Below, in pieces: positions 48,501 through 58,714 of a stretch of 64,000 nucleotides of DNA. The notes beneath the pieces are model-generated. The model searched no databases. It had not been told where the DNA came from and saw only the letters and a program-made list of their open reading frames with translations. Numbering within the stretch: position 1 is the stretch's first letter; each line of letters opens with the position of its first letter. The position numbers and the translations under genes are program-made. Source of the DNA: Emmonsiellopsis sp. PD_33 (Eukaryota > Ascomycota > Eurotiomycetes > Onygenales > Ajellomycetaceae); the NCBI GenBank assembly GCA_032988165.1, contig JANTQF010000011.1, positions 124,001 through 188,000 on the forward strand. Direction: 5' to 3'.

Positions 48501-48807
48501 ATGAAGCTTCCTGGATCTGTAATCTCATGATAAAACTCAATTGGATCCTCATGTCTCCTATACCAATCTATGTAGACAATAAAGGCACTATTAATCTCAC
48601 TTAAGTGGCTACTATAACTGCCAGAAGCAAGCATATCAACACACATTTTCATTACTCTCATTCTCAGTTGAAAAATGAGGTTATATCAATGGAATGGATT
48701 CCTACTGTGGATATGGCTGCAGATGGACTTATGAAGTTGTTGAGAGCTATTAGATTTATACATTTCTTGATTTTGCTAGGGTTTTCTAGTGAGAAAGATG
48801 GGAAATA
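45536..48807 (+). pseudogene. copia Pol relic: integrase, reverse transcriptase, RNase H
   Basis: In order: protease remainder, degraded integrase (THHFSQTSILY, DDVTCYC, SKHGIQTLMGHIHA), reverse transcriptase (TRFEFGTQGVLICTVEGSLYGL; YVDD at 47801-47812; VKDLKESKKYLSMEV), and RNase H (GYTDSDWAG at about 48334-48360; LSLNETKYVAFSK; PIYVDNKGTINL; SKHINTHFHYS). Stops lie at positions expected to be Gln, Arg or Trp, consistent with C-to-T or G-to-A change. No uninterrupted Pol frame survives. Confidence 0.85.
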
Positions 48808-48894
48808 GCAATTTGGTCATGTATCTAAGGTTTTCTATGTCAAATAGTAGTATAGTTTTTATGTGAGATCTATGTTTTTTGCACAGCTACATTT

Positions 48895-48903
48895 GAGGGG
48901 GGG
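48895..48903 (+). promoter_or_regulatory. polypurine tract
   Basis: GAGGGGGGG lies immediately before the 3' LTR, the normal place for plus-strand priming. Confidence 0.8.
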
Positions 48904-49013
48904 TGTTGGCTGTAGGCTGCCCTAGTCCCAAAGTAGCTTAGCATGTAGAGAGATCACATGTTAGATAGATTCTCGCCTCTGAGATTAATATGAGAGTCTT
49001 TAACCTTCCCACA
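48904..49013 (+). repeat. 3' LTR of the copia element
   Basis: 110 bp from TGTTGGCTG to TTCCCACA, followed by the target-site copy TATTT. Confidence 0.93.
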
Positions 49014-49550
49014 TATTTCTTGGCATGGCGGTTCATGTGACCCAAGCGACCATACCCAGTTCGCTCTTGCGGCTCCAACGTCGAGTCATCTCAAGAATGT
49101 TGCCATGATACACAGATATGACTCTTTGTTCGCGCACACGAACCACCAGCACAGACAACATGTTTTTCTTGCTCTCCGTGTGAGCGTGCGTGCGGCTGGC
49201 GTGTAACTGGCTGTAACTTGTCTCTGATTTCCCGCTGTTGCGCCCGTCGGAATCAGATATCATCTTTGCCCAATTCGTACGCCGACGTCTACCATCCCAA
49301 TAAAACCTCGAAAAAGTTTCAAGATGATTCAGCTACTCTCTCAGTTTTCTCAATCTCATTATTCTCGTGCAAACATTCGATACCTAGACCTCGAATATCG
49401 CGGCTACCGACTAGTACGGCTAAGGGAATTCACTTCAAGTTGTTTTTCTTGAATATATACTAAGGAGTTGGGAGTTGCAAAACCCCACGGCATCAGTTTT
49501 GAAATAATTTTTGGAAGAGGCGTAGGAGATTGTTAAATCGATTACTTCTG
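49014..49550. other. GTPase gene 5' flank
   Basis: Host sequence resuming after the retroelement, holding the probable promoter and 5'UTR of the GTPase gene. No separate gene is seen. Confidence 0.45.
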
Positions 49551-52295
49551 ATGGCCTCGGTTTTCACTTATGATCCCGATCCTCCACGGGTGTCATCACC
49601 ATGGTCCACCCCTGGCACCACCACCCCACGGCTTCCCGGATCGGGAGCCAAAGGCTCAACAAGCTATGAGGAGGCCTTTCAAACAAGAGACCCTAGTGAT
49701 CCTAGCTTTCTGGTGGATTCTGGCATTGCCAAACTGGACCCGGAGCCACAAGACGGTCCTACAGAGTATAAGCTCCATTTGCTTCTACGTTCGCGACGCT
49801 CCTTTCTAGCATTATCCACCGGCGGCATGACTTCCGGCTCTTGCCATTCCAAGGCGAGCCCGGCTAACTCAGAAGCTCATGGGCCCTCTCCGGAACCAAC
49901 CCTGAGGCCTACGCAAACATCCTCCAGCCAGTCGCGGCAACACAGGCTGCAGCAGCTGACTACACAGCTCTTATGGCGACTACAGCAATCTTCTCCCTTT
50001 CATTCGTCAGCAACCGTGGACCTGGTGCTCCCGGTACTCCCCGAGGCTACCCCAAAGCTTGATGTCCCCAATAAGCCAGCTCGTCTTCTTCCCAGTCTCG
50101 AGGAGTCTCAGGGGGCACTATACGAAATTGGCGTTTCCGATGATGGCACTTTTGTTGGACTAGCTGAGGATGAACTAGAGGAAAGTTTGACGAATCTTCG
50201 AGCAATGGCGGCAAGCTTGGGCTGCAATGTTGAGGTACTGAGGAAAGTAGCAGTTGGGTATTGTGAATGGACAGAGCAAGCAGAAGGCGAACGCAAGAAA
50301 TCAGAAATTCGATCCGAGAAGTTGTGGGTTGCGGAGGCTCTTGTAAGCCCGGATGTCAGGCAGAGCGATTCGCACCCCACATCCGGTGGCGAAAAGCTGG
50401 CAGCCAGCTCCGAAGTGTCGGTGACAGTGACGCCGTCGGGGGCTCAGCGGGAGCCGACACCTTCAACGCCACAGCTCCATATAGCCATAGCTGGGCCATC
50501 GACGGCCGGGAAATCGTCTCTTTTGGGAACACTATCCACATCCGCTCTTGATAACGGGAGGGGCAAGAGCAGACTCAGTCTGCTCAAACATCGCCACGAG
50601 ATCGCTTCTGGTATCACCAGTTCGATTGCCCAGGAGTTAATCGGGTACTTTTCTCGCGATATCGGTGGATCGGACGAATCTCCTGACGTGATAAACTATG
50701 CCTCTGGAAACGTTACTGCTTGGAATGATATTCATGCAGCAGCAGAAGGTGGTCGGCTTGTCTTCCTCTCCGATCTCCCCGGGTCAACAAGATACCTAAA
50801 GTCAACTCTACGCGGGTTAGTTAGCTGGGAGCCTCATTATCTGCTACTATGTGTCCCAGCGAATGGAGAGTCAGATTCCGAGACAATTGGCACCTCTACC
50901 GAGATTAATCTTTGCCTGTCGTATCTCGACCTCTGTATGAAACTCGAGCTTCCAGTCATTGTTGTGATGACCAAACTTGATGTGGCGACTCGATCCAGCA
51001 TACGGCAGACCTTGGCTCAGATTTTGTCAGCCATCAAGTCTACCGGGAGGAAACCCATAATGCTCCCTGTTCCGAAGGAGATTGCTGAGCAAGAGATAGA
51101 TCTACAAAAGATTTCCTCCTCTGACCAACGGGATGCGGAAAATGCGATTTCTCGAGGCCCGGATTGGACAAATAATGTGCCCATAATTCTCACAAGTTCC
51201 GTCACAGGAGCGGGGATTGGGAAGCTACATGGGTTACTCCGGTCTCTTCCTATTCCCGCCAAGGGCTCCTCAAGACCAATTTCGATTAGCCGCAGCAGGG
51301 TATCACGACACGAAGCCGTCAAGCTGTTCGATATTAATGAAGTATTCGAGATACCAGCTTTCAAGGTATACTCGGTAGCTAGCGACAGCAAGCGCCAACA
51401 CGACAGGGCAATGATCTTATGTGGTCGAGTCCGCCGTGGAAATATCTCGGTTGGGGACCAGCTTGTCGTTGGACCACTGACGATGGACTCTCGAACAGAT
51501 ACGCACACTTCTCATTTGACTCCACCATCGAAACCTCTATTCAGCAGATCGCTTCCTGAGGAGCTTGCGTCGTTCTACATACACCATCTTCGTCTAGATT
51601 CGTCCCAGTCGCAAAACAACCAACAAGTACACTGGCAAGTAGTTCGTGTCGTCAGCCTTCGCAGCTTGCGATTACCGGTCACCACCCTGTTTGAGCACCA
51701 AATTGGTACAATTGGGATAGACCACGTGGAGGCAACTCCATACCTAGGAAAAATCCGAAAAGGCATGATAATTGCCGATTTCCATCCGATGTCCTCCAAT
51801 CTCTCGATACCCAGCCCCCTCCTTTCCCCCATATTTCACACTGGATTCGTTGCAACCTTCCCCGCATCGAATTTTGCGTCTACACTCTCTTCGTCCTTGA
51901 TTATCGGAGGGAATGCTATTGTCTACATCGCTAGCATCAGGGCAGCTGCCAAGGTTACATGCGTAGAGACAGCGCAGGATAGCGAGAGACGGTCGCAGGA
52001 GGGTGATGGTGAAATATTCTCTCTCGACGGGGACTCTTCTCCTACAACGACGCATTCACACCCGGAACTGGGAATCCCCGCTAATGGTGAGGCGTCATCC
52101 GAATTCAATGAGGCAGATGATATCAAAATCACTTTCTCATTCGTCTCTTCGGTGGAGTGGATCGAGTTGAATTCTCGGGTGCTTGCCATGCCTGGGACGA
52201 CCATGGCGACGTCTTCTTCGTCATTACGCGGTGCGCCTGGTCCACTTGGGTTGAAAGGTTTTGTTGGGCGGGTTTGTCAAGTGTTGAGTGGATGA
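49551..52295 (+). CDS. GTPBP1/GTPBP2-type translational GTPase
   Basis: An intronless 914-residue frame starting at the ATG of MASVFTYD. The first 250 residues are Ser/Pro-rich with an amphipathic segment (EESLTNLRAMAASLGCNVEVLRK) that I recall from GTPBP1 relatives. The G domain has G1 GPSTAGKSSLLG, the family motif LDNGRGKSRL...KHRHEIASGITSS, G3 DLPG, G4 TKLD, and G5-like TSSVTGAG. EF-Tu-like beta-barrel domains follow (ILCGRVRRGNISVGDQL, then GMIIAD). Mammalian GTPBP1/2 act in ribosome rescue and mRNA decay; the fungal role is inferred. G1 differs from the usual GNVDAGKS. It converges on the F-box gene downstream. Confidence 0.88.
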   Translation: MASVFTYDPDPPRVSSPWSTPGTTTPRLPGSGAKGSTSYEEAFQTRDPSDPSFLVDSGIAKLDPEPQDGPTEYKLHLLLRSRRSFLALSTGGMTSGSCHSKASPANSEAHGPSPEPTLRPTQTSSSQSRQHRLQQLTTQLLWRLQQSSPFHSSATVDLVLPVLPEATPKLDVPNKPARLLPSLEESQGALYEIGVSDDGTFVGLAEDELEESLTNLRAMAASLGCNVEVLRKVAVGYCEWTEQAEGERKKSEIRSEKLWVAEALVSPDVRQSDSHPTSGGEKLAASSEVSVTVTPSGAQREPTPSTPQLHIAIAGPSTAGKSSLLGTLSTSALDNGRGKSRLSLLKHRHEIASGITSSIAQELIGYFSRDIGGSDESPDVINYASGNVTAWNDIHAAAEGGRLVFLSDLPGSTRYLKSTLRGLVSWEPHYLLLCVPANGESDSETIGTSTEINLCLSYLDLCMKLELPVIVVMTKLDVATRSSIRQTLAQILSAIKSTGRKPIMLPVPKEIAEQEIDLQKISSSDQRDAENAISRGPDWTNNVPIILTSSVTGAGIGKLHGLLRSLPIPAKGSSRPISISRSRVSRHEAVKLFDINEVFEIPAFKVYSVASDSKRQHDRAMILCGRVRRGNISVGDQLVVGPLTMDSRTDTHTSHLTPPSKPLFSRSLPEELASFYIHHLRLDSSQSQNNQQVHWQVVRVVSLRSLRLPVTTLFEHQIGTIGIDHVEATPYLGKIRKGMIIADFHPMSSNLSIPSPLLSPIFHTGFVATFPASNFASTLSSSLIIGGNAIVYIASIRAAAKVTCVETAQDSERRSQEGDGEIFSLDGDSSPTTTHSHPELGIPANGEASSEFNEADDIKITFSFVSSVEWIELNSRVLAMPGTTMATSSSSLRGAPGPLGLKGFVGRVCQVLSG

Positions 52296-53138
52296 TAATG
52301 AAGATGGGGGAGCTGTGCTGTTGCCTTTGGTGTTTCTTTTTCATTTTCATTTTCATTTTCCTTTGTTCTATCTGTCTAGGACCCTTGTTTGTTTGTTTGC
52401 TTGTTTGTTATGCCCACCTTTCTGTTTTTCCTCTTGTTAGTTTGCCTGGTACATGTGAATATTGAAGAGTAGGGTAATGAATGCTATTTTAATCTTTTTT
52501 TGTTATAAAATGCATGAATAGCATTACAGATCATGATACCATAGCCCTTTCACTATCATGGCATTACATGAATTACAGATTACACAATAATGATAGTTCC
52601 TGATTTGCACTTGACATCATCCCAAGAATGATCTTCATACATAGATCTGATTCTGCAGGGGATGGGATGGATAAGATAAGATTGATAAGGTACCTGAATT
52701 CGAAACCCCCTCCCCCCTCCTCATATGCATAAAATGGGCCTGTTCACATTACAAGATATAGGATGGATAGCCCGCATTTTATTATGGATTGGATTCAATT
52801 AATCCTCTAGAAGGACGCATGGTGCTTGGGAATGATAAGTACATCAAAATATCTTGCTAGAGGATGAGGAAGAGGGCAAGGGATTGTAGGCTGAGGAGGA
52901 AAAGCAAATCAAAGACCAAAGCACATGAGCTGGCAATATGCGGGTGGGGGGTTTGGATTGGCGCAATGTGAGTGTATAGAGAGGAGGGGGTAGTTGGAAG
53001 CATGATACATGTGATGTTGTGGTTAGTGGGAGTAAGTGGGGGATAATGGGCTATCTTGGGAATGAAACAAAAAATGTTAAGAAAAAGCAAGCAAAACAAC
53101 AGTTGGAAAAGGAAATTTAAAGTGGAGGGTAACGACTA
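52296..53138. other. convergent 3' intergenic region
   Basis: T-rich 3' flank of the GTPase gene (TTTC/TTTG runs near 52330-52410) facing the stop of the first F-box gene. No gene seen. Confidence 0.5.
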
Positions 53139-54410
53139 CTACCAAAAAGGCATGTTATCCAAAGTAAGCGGACATGCAAATTCATCCGGAGCCGTAGTAA
53201 GATAGTATGCGACAAGTAAGCCGAGATGGGATTCATCAGCGCGCCCGACCATCTTTTTATCCGGATGCCGACCCAGATACCAGTACTCAGGTCCGTCGTT
53301 CTTGAGATATCCGTAGGCATTGACACGTTCGAGAGAGGCGGTTTCTCGTATCTTCGGCAACACGGTCAACCAGGATCCCGTCAGTGTCAGGGAGTGAATC
53401 GATAGTTCTTTAAGTGTGGAGTGGCGGCAAAGAAAATTGATCAAGTCATCTTCAGCAACCCGAATCGAACCCATGGACAATCGAGTTAGGCGTGGCCATA
53501 TACAGTCCCCAACAAAATCTCTGAAACGCGCCCGAATTTCGTACAGGTATTCGTCAGTTGAGATAGAAAGGTTTTTTAGTGGTGTGGCAGATGATAGAAG
53601 TTGGACTGCCCTGCCGTTGGATATCACGCTAGGAGCTCTGTAGGATGCGTATCTGCTAGTTCGGTTGGAGGTAGGTAGGAGACCATCATCGGTGCCCGAT
53701 AGGTGAAACCCAATATTCTCTAGAGAGGCAAAAACCTCACGAACTGGGTTTAGGACCTCCTCATCTTGATCAAGAGCGGCATAGGTCAGCAACTCGAGTT
53801 TCAAAACCGAGAGTTTGATTTTATGTCGAGCCAGGATATCCATCAACTTCATGAATTGCCGAACAGAACACACCGAGGCCTGGTGAAGGTCTGCTTCTGA
53901 CGATGAATGGAGGAGTCTAGCAATGGTGTTTTTCAATAGTGGCCCCCCATTCCGGAAATTGCCTACGAAAAGGCGAACTTTTTGTAGGTTGGAAAATTTC
54001 GGGATGGCGTCTTCAAGTGCTCGTATATCCTTTCCTGAGGTGATTATGTCTGTCTGTTCCTTCTGAAGAGCTCGGTAAGTGGAAAACTCAACTTCACACT
54101 GGTCCATCGATGGGTGGCGTAGGGGAAAAAGCGAAGAGAAGCTGGCATTATCAGAGCAAGTAGCCAAAAGGGAACAGTCGAAGGAAAGTGAAGTAATGTA
54201 GGCGGAAAAGAGAGGATGATTTGACATATATTTGAGTTTCCGCAGGGAATATTCTGTCGTGCTAATCGTGCAAGAATGAGTGAGATATCTCGCACAAACG
54301 TTTGAGAATACCTTGCAAACAAGACGAAGATTTTGTAGTTCATCCGAAGAGAGCACACAAAATATCTGGTGAAGCAACTCGGGAGGCATCTGGTCTAGTC
54401 TTCCCGCCAT
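53139..54410 (-). CDS. F-box domain protein (paralogue A)
   Basis: An open frame of 423 residues from the ATG of MAGRLDQMPPELL. The N-terminal F-box (LDQMPPELLHQIFCVLSSDELQNLRLVCKVF) begins about residue 5. The rest is a leucine-rich, LRR-like fold without a clear repeat. The C-terminal block SLERVNAYGYLKNDGPEYWYLG matches the neighbour gene in layout. F-box proteins link substrates to SCF ubiquitin ligases; the substrate is unknown. The frame extends upstream only to a non-ATG codon, so the start is placed at 54410. Confidence 0.78.
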   Translation of the reverse strand: MAGRLDQMPPELLHQIFCVLSSDELQNLRLVCKVFSNVCARYLTHSCTISTTEYSLRKLKYMSNHPLFSAYITSLSFDCSLLATCSDNASFSSLFPLRHPSMDQCEVEFSTYRALQKEQTDIITSGKDIRALEDAIPKFSNLQKVRLFVGNFRNGGPLLKNTIARLLHSSSEADLHQASVCSVRQFMKLMDILARHKIKLSVLKLELLTYAALDQDEEVLNPVREVFASLENIGFHLSGTDDGLLPTSNRTSRYASYRAPSVISNGRAVQLLSSATPLKNLSISTDEYLYEIRARFRDFVGDCIWPRLTRLSMGSIRVAEDDLINFLCRHSTLKELSIHSLTLTGSWLTVLPKIRETASLERVNAYGYLKNDGPEYWYLGRHPDKKMVGRADESHLGLLVAYYLTTAPDEFACPLTLDNMPFW

Positions 54411-56134
54411 GATGTCGACGTTATCGATGGATCCGCCTGTGGACCCTGAAAAAACACGAAGGGCGCAGCAGCACCAAAAAGCTGGGATAGCGGAGAGAGA
54501 ATGAAACCTTGTTGGCAAGAGTAGGGTGCCTAAAATGTCAGTAGAGTGAATGTGAAGTAGTCAAACACAACAAACAGAGAACGCGGCGGCTGCGAGTGCC
54601 TATCTGAAGGTGTTAATACCCTCCAGAGACAGGAGATGGAAACTGGCCGACTAGCGCTCCGAGTAAAGTCAACGGAAGCTGCCCTGGCTTGGTCCGGTGT
54701 GACGGATAAGTTTGAAGACTCGTTCCTTTGCGGTGGCCTTATATCCCCCGGTCACGAGGGCACAAGCTATATCAACGGCGCCTTTATTATCCTCATGATA
54801 ATATTGACTTTCCAGGCCGACGAGAAGCTTCCGGGTAAGTCATGATAGGGCCGAAAACACACAGGGTGGAAACACCACGAGGAACAGTGACAGGTGCCGC
54901 TAACAATGACATCCTCAGCGAGGACTATGAGAGCACGAAAAAGCCAGATTCAAATGGTTCGATCTTGGTGTAAAGCCAGGAGAATTCCTCATCGTGGCAG
55001 CAAAGCTGGCTGCTGGTATCCTGGTACCAAGTGGACGCCAACCACAACACCAGAGTGGTAGTAGACTAAGCCAACAAATACTTCGGATACCCATCTAGAT
55101 AAATCTAGGAGGGGATGTGCTTGAAAGAAACTGTTCTGTCCGGCCTGCCTGTACGACTTGACAGACAAAGCCGTGAAAGCAAACTTGACTGCGGTCAATC
55201 TCGCTGTGGTAGATAGGCTGCGTCTGCGGGTTGTGTAACGCGAATTATACCAGCCCGTTTGCCCATTGGAAGTCTTCGAATCTTGGTCTATACGTAGTAA
55301 AGGATAGAAAATAATAACGGTGACGACCATTGCATCGAACGGAATGGGACGCGCCGTTCATGATTTGAAGCTTGAGGTCAGTTAGTTCAGACGGAATATT
55401 GATCACGTGACCCGATATCTCCTGGTCTGTTATTACTACTAGTAGTATTGACATGCTTTTATTTAACCCAAAACTATTGCAAATGGCATGTATTACTACG
55501 CAGGATTGTTTGTTTATTAACCTGGATCTATTACAGTATGAGGAAAAGATATCCTGTTAGGGTGGGTAAGCAGGCAATATAGTACTAAGTACTCCTACTA
55601 GTATCTAAGAGGTCCAGATAGAGGACTTCCATAAAGAAGTAGAAGAATACAATTGAATCAATGATTTTAAAAAAAAAAACAAACAGGGAATCAAGCAGGG
55701 ACTAAAAGAATGATCAGAAGTAATGGAATAACAATAAATTCAGCGAACAGAAGCAAGAAATGATATAAATATGGTGGGGCAACATCATGGAATCCCACCC
55801 CCTCCCCATCTCGTTTCTTTCGAACGAACCAAGAAAAAGTTTAGAAGATCTCGAGAGCAGTTGCTGTTTTTCTCTTTCGTTGAAAAATTTTAATAGGAAA
55901 GTTGGTGGATAAAAAACCTCTAGCTTATAAGTGACGATTGTGGAGGTATGCAGCGGTTTTGAAGACGAACAAGGCAGCCTGGACAGGAGAGATTTTCTGA
56001 TCCGACGCGGCAACAGGAGGAGGCGAGGCAGGGAAACTCTGACATTTGCGATATATGCCATTTGTTGGGCGTAGCACTGACCACCTGACCGCACACACCA
56101 TCCATTATATCGTCAGCCCCCTATCTGGCTCTCA
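54411..56134. other. intergenic between the two F-box genes
   Basis: About 1.7 kb. A plus-strand 69-codon frame at 54636 shows no domain. TCACGTGA lies at 55403-55410. The right part is the 3' flank of the second F-box gene. Confidence 0.45.
55403..55410. promoter_or_regulatory. E-box TCACGTGA, palindromic
   Basis: Eight-base palindrome about 1 kb upstream of the ATG of F-box paralogue A (minus strand). A matching site occurs upstream of SMD1, and a 14-bp extended one between MTQ2 and ACN9. Confidence 0.35.
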
Positions 56135-57556
56135 CTATGACAAATCCACCACCAATCCTGTTAATGCAACCCGGGGGAGCGGATTTTCAGAAATCTCGTG
56201 ATTCACAAGATAGCGCTCAACTTGAAAGCCAATCTTGGTGCTCCTTCTAACACGACCCTGGAGTCGCCTTTCCTCATCCCTTTGTCGTGGCTCGGGTCCA
56301 AGCAAATACCACGAAGGGTCCCCGTTATAAAAACCTCCGTAGACCGTGGCACGCTTGAGAGAGGTGGACTGTCGAATTTTCGGGAAAGCGCATCTCCAAG
56401 AAGACGTGGTTAGGCGTAGATTGGCTAGTGTCAGATCCTCAATCGTGCGATGGCGGTCAAGAAAGGCAACTAAGGAATCCTCGGTAACAAACAGGTACTT
56501 AATACAAAGCTGCTTCAAATTTTTCCAAGTAATATCCTTAACAAAGTGATGGAAATATATTTTAGATTCCCAATCAGGAGGTCCAACCAAAATAGATAGG
56601 CTCTCCAGATTGGAGGCGGACGACAGAAGTTCCATTACCCTACTAGGGACAATCAAGTTGTCAGAATCTGGCTCGTCCCAGAGACGAAGCTTGATACTTT
56701 TAAGAGACCTGAAAACATTGAAAGCTGCTTTCAAGCTGCCTCCATCTTGGCCGAACACGCCAGAGGCTGATGAATCAATATCGATACTTGATAGTTCGAT
56801 TCTGGATTCGGATAGTAGGGACATCAGTGCCATGAATTGGTCGATCTGGCATACCCATGGCTGGCGAGTGGGTTCTGTATTGTCTTGATCGAAGGGAATT
56901 TGGGCCAACAGGTCATTTAGCGTCTCTCCACCCTCATCTTTCCGCAAATCGTAGAGGGAAATTCGAACTTCCTGGAGGTTGGTAAAGTTTCCAATGGCGC
57001 ACTTGAGGGCATCGTGCAACCTGACAGAGGAGATTATATCCACTTGCTCTTCCAGTAACTTTATAGCATCATATGTTTCTGCGTATGATCTATGAAACGG
57101 TGCTTTTTTCGAAACAAGTTCCTTCAAATCCGTCAGATTAGAGAAACACGCCATTTTGGCACAATCGAACACGATGGTATGGATGCGGCGAGCAAGTACG
57201 GGGTTATTTGAGAGCCGTTGAAGTATTGTTAGGGGGTGTTTCGGGATGGGGAAGGTCAGGGTAATAGGATCGGGATGACTTGTGCTGGCGTTCGAGAGCA
57301 CCCTGTTGGCTAGACGAAGATTTTTGACGTCTTCTTGTAGACAGCAGCCTGCTATCAGTCCAAGTATCTCGGTAGGCAGCTCACTCAATCTGTCTTTGGC
57401 GCTTCGATTGAGAAAACGGGATATTTTGCCGTATATGCTGGTAGAACGGACAAAATTGCGCATATTGAGAAAGCGCGCCTTCAAGACCAACCGAGAGTTG
57501 AAGAGAAAGAATAGCATAGTAGAAGCCTCTGTGCTAGATTTGTTTCGTAGGAACAT
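56135..57556 (-). CDS. F-box domain protein (paralogue B)
   Basis: An intronless 473-residue frame starting MFLRNKSSTEAS. After a basic N-terminus with short hydrophobic stretch comes an F-box (LSELPTEILGLIAGCCLQEDVKNLRLANRVL, about residues 57-87). The following pattern (NNPVLARRIHTIVFDCAK, then leucine-rich units, then SLKRATVYGGFYNGDPSWYLLG) parallels paralogue A (FSAYITSLSFDCS; SLERVNAYGYLKNDGPEYWYLG), so the two same-strand genes probably arose by an old duplication. Function and substrates are unknown. The start could also be a later Met (MRNFVRSTS). Confidence 0.78.
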   Translation of the reverse strand: MFLRNKSSTEASTMLFFLFNSRLVLKARFLNMRNFVRSTSIYGKISRFLNRSAKDRLSELPTEILGLIAGCCLQEDVKNLRLANRVLSNASTSHPDPITLTFPIPKHPLTILQRLSNNPVLARRIHTIVFDCAKMACFSNLTDLKELVSKKAPFHRSYAETYDAIKLLEEQVDIISSVRLHDALKCAIGNFTNLQEVRISLYDLRKDEGGETLNDLLAQIPFDQDNTEPTRQPWVCQIDQFMALMSLLSESRIELSSIDIDSSASGVFGQDGGSLKAAFNVFRSLKSIKLRLWDEPDSDNLIVPSRVMELLSSASNLESLSILVGPPDWESKIYFHHFVKDITWKNLKQLCIKYLFVTEDSLVAFLDRHRTIEDLTLANLRLTTSSWRCAFPKIRQSTSLKRATVYGGFYNGDPSWYLLGPEPRQRDEERRLQGRVRRSTKIGFQVERYLVNHEISENPLPRVALTGLVVDLS

Positions 57557-58714
57557 GGCAGAAAAGGGGAGGTAGAATAAACAAATTTTGTAACAAAGGC
57601 ATCGGGGGCGGGAGTGAAAAGTGAGGTGCTCGAGCTCAAGTCACAGCCATTTGAGACGGAGTTCTCTTATTTATATTCTCTTATTGACATTTCCTTCTGG
57701 AAATAATAATCGGGCCTTGCAGAAAAGTTTCGCTGACTCCCTGCGAAGAAATGTGAAGGAGGTTGCCGTTGCCCAACTAGCAAGGCTGAATCCGAGAGAT
57801 TCTGAGGTTAAAGCTGCGTTGCATGCCTGCGAGGCGCTACCCGGTCGAAGTTCATTAACAACTACAGAGATAGAACAACTAAAATGCGGATATGCCCAGT
57901 TCAGGACTTCTCCCCATCTCCCCATCTATCAAAGTCAAGTCAATACATTCGCTGAGTCTGGGCACATACGCTGAAGGAATTGCGGACATGCGCCATTTGG
58001 AACGCGCCAAGGTACCAACATGGCATCAGTGAAAACAGTGGCCATAAATAATGTGAATATCGAAAGGCCAATTCATTCTTATGCTGTAGATTTATGGGTA
58101 TCAAGAACAAAATGGCGGCATTTCTCCCGCTACGGCCGAGTTGGCCGCTAATGACCGTGATATGCTCACCATTTGTTTGGCCGTCACCAGAAAAATAAGT
58201 TCAGAAGAAGTCATGAGACAGAGAGAAGAACAAATGAGGCTTCCATAGCTGTGACAACAAGCTGAGCATTCCAGCAGCCGGCCATGATGATACGGGTGAA
58301 GGTGTGTTCCGAATAGAATATCGCAGGAAAAGACGGCTCGTGACCTCCTGCCATTGGTGTAGGGTGGGTTTATTCCGAATATTCTGGGAACATAGAATGT
58401 TTCCACTGCTATGTTTCAAAACAATGATGATGTGGAGGACGAAGACAGCAGTGTTTGTTCATTTGATGGTGGTTGGAACGAGTTCGCGATTTGCCGCTAG
58501 CAGAGGGACGTCAGCCTCACGTGACTCGATATCAAATATCAACCTTGGAAACTGAAATGCGGCTCTCGTGAAGCTATCGAACCTCATTAATCAGACGCCT
58601 TGTTGAATACCCCTCTCCAGCACCTCCGCTTTCTGTAGTATTTACGCTACCGGACTACCATTTTTGTTTGATTAACAACCATTTTCCCGTGCCACCAGGC
58701 ACATCAATTCCACC
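57557..58714. promoter_or_regulatory. divergent intergenic region (F-box B / SMD1)
   Basis: About 1.15 kb between two divergent ATGs. A plus-strand frame ending at 57974 (KSFADSLRRNVKEVAVAQLARLNP near 57725) looks coding-like and follows a TTGCAG acceptor-like site, but no start codon or upstream exon was found; it may be a relic. TCACGTGA lies at 58517-58524. Confidence 0.4.
58517..58524. promoter_or_regulatory. E-box TCACGTGA upstream of SMD1
   Basis: Eight-base palindrome about 190 bp before the SMD1 ATG, a plausible promoter distance. Binding by a Cbf1-like bHLH factor is inferred only. Confidence 0.45.

Larger units (their letters stand above)
43639..49013 (+). mobile_element. Ty1/copia-type LTR retrotransposon, structurally complete, coding-dead
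   Basis: 110-bp LTRs (TG...CA) bound 5,375 bp flanked by the 5-bp direct repeat TATTT (43634-43638 and 49014-49018). A primer-binding site follows the left LTR and a G-rich polypurine tract precedes the right LTR. The interior reads in copia order: Gag with zinc knuckle, protease relic, integrase relic, reverse transcriptase with YVDD, RNase H. Numerous stops and shifts inactivate it. It is A/T-rich and essentially lacks CpG by eye. The insertion lies about 540 bp upstream of the GTPase gene's ATG. Confidence 0.93.

Noticed and set aside
43639..49013. Reassignment of TAG as a sense codon in the copia element
   Set aside because: TAA and TGA also interrupt the frames, and the stops sit at sites explained by C-to-T or G-to-A change, so decay is the simpler reading.
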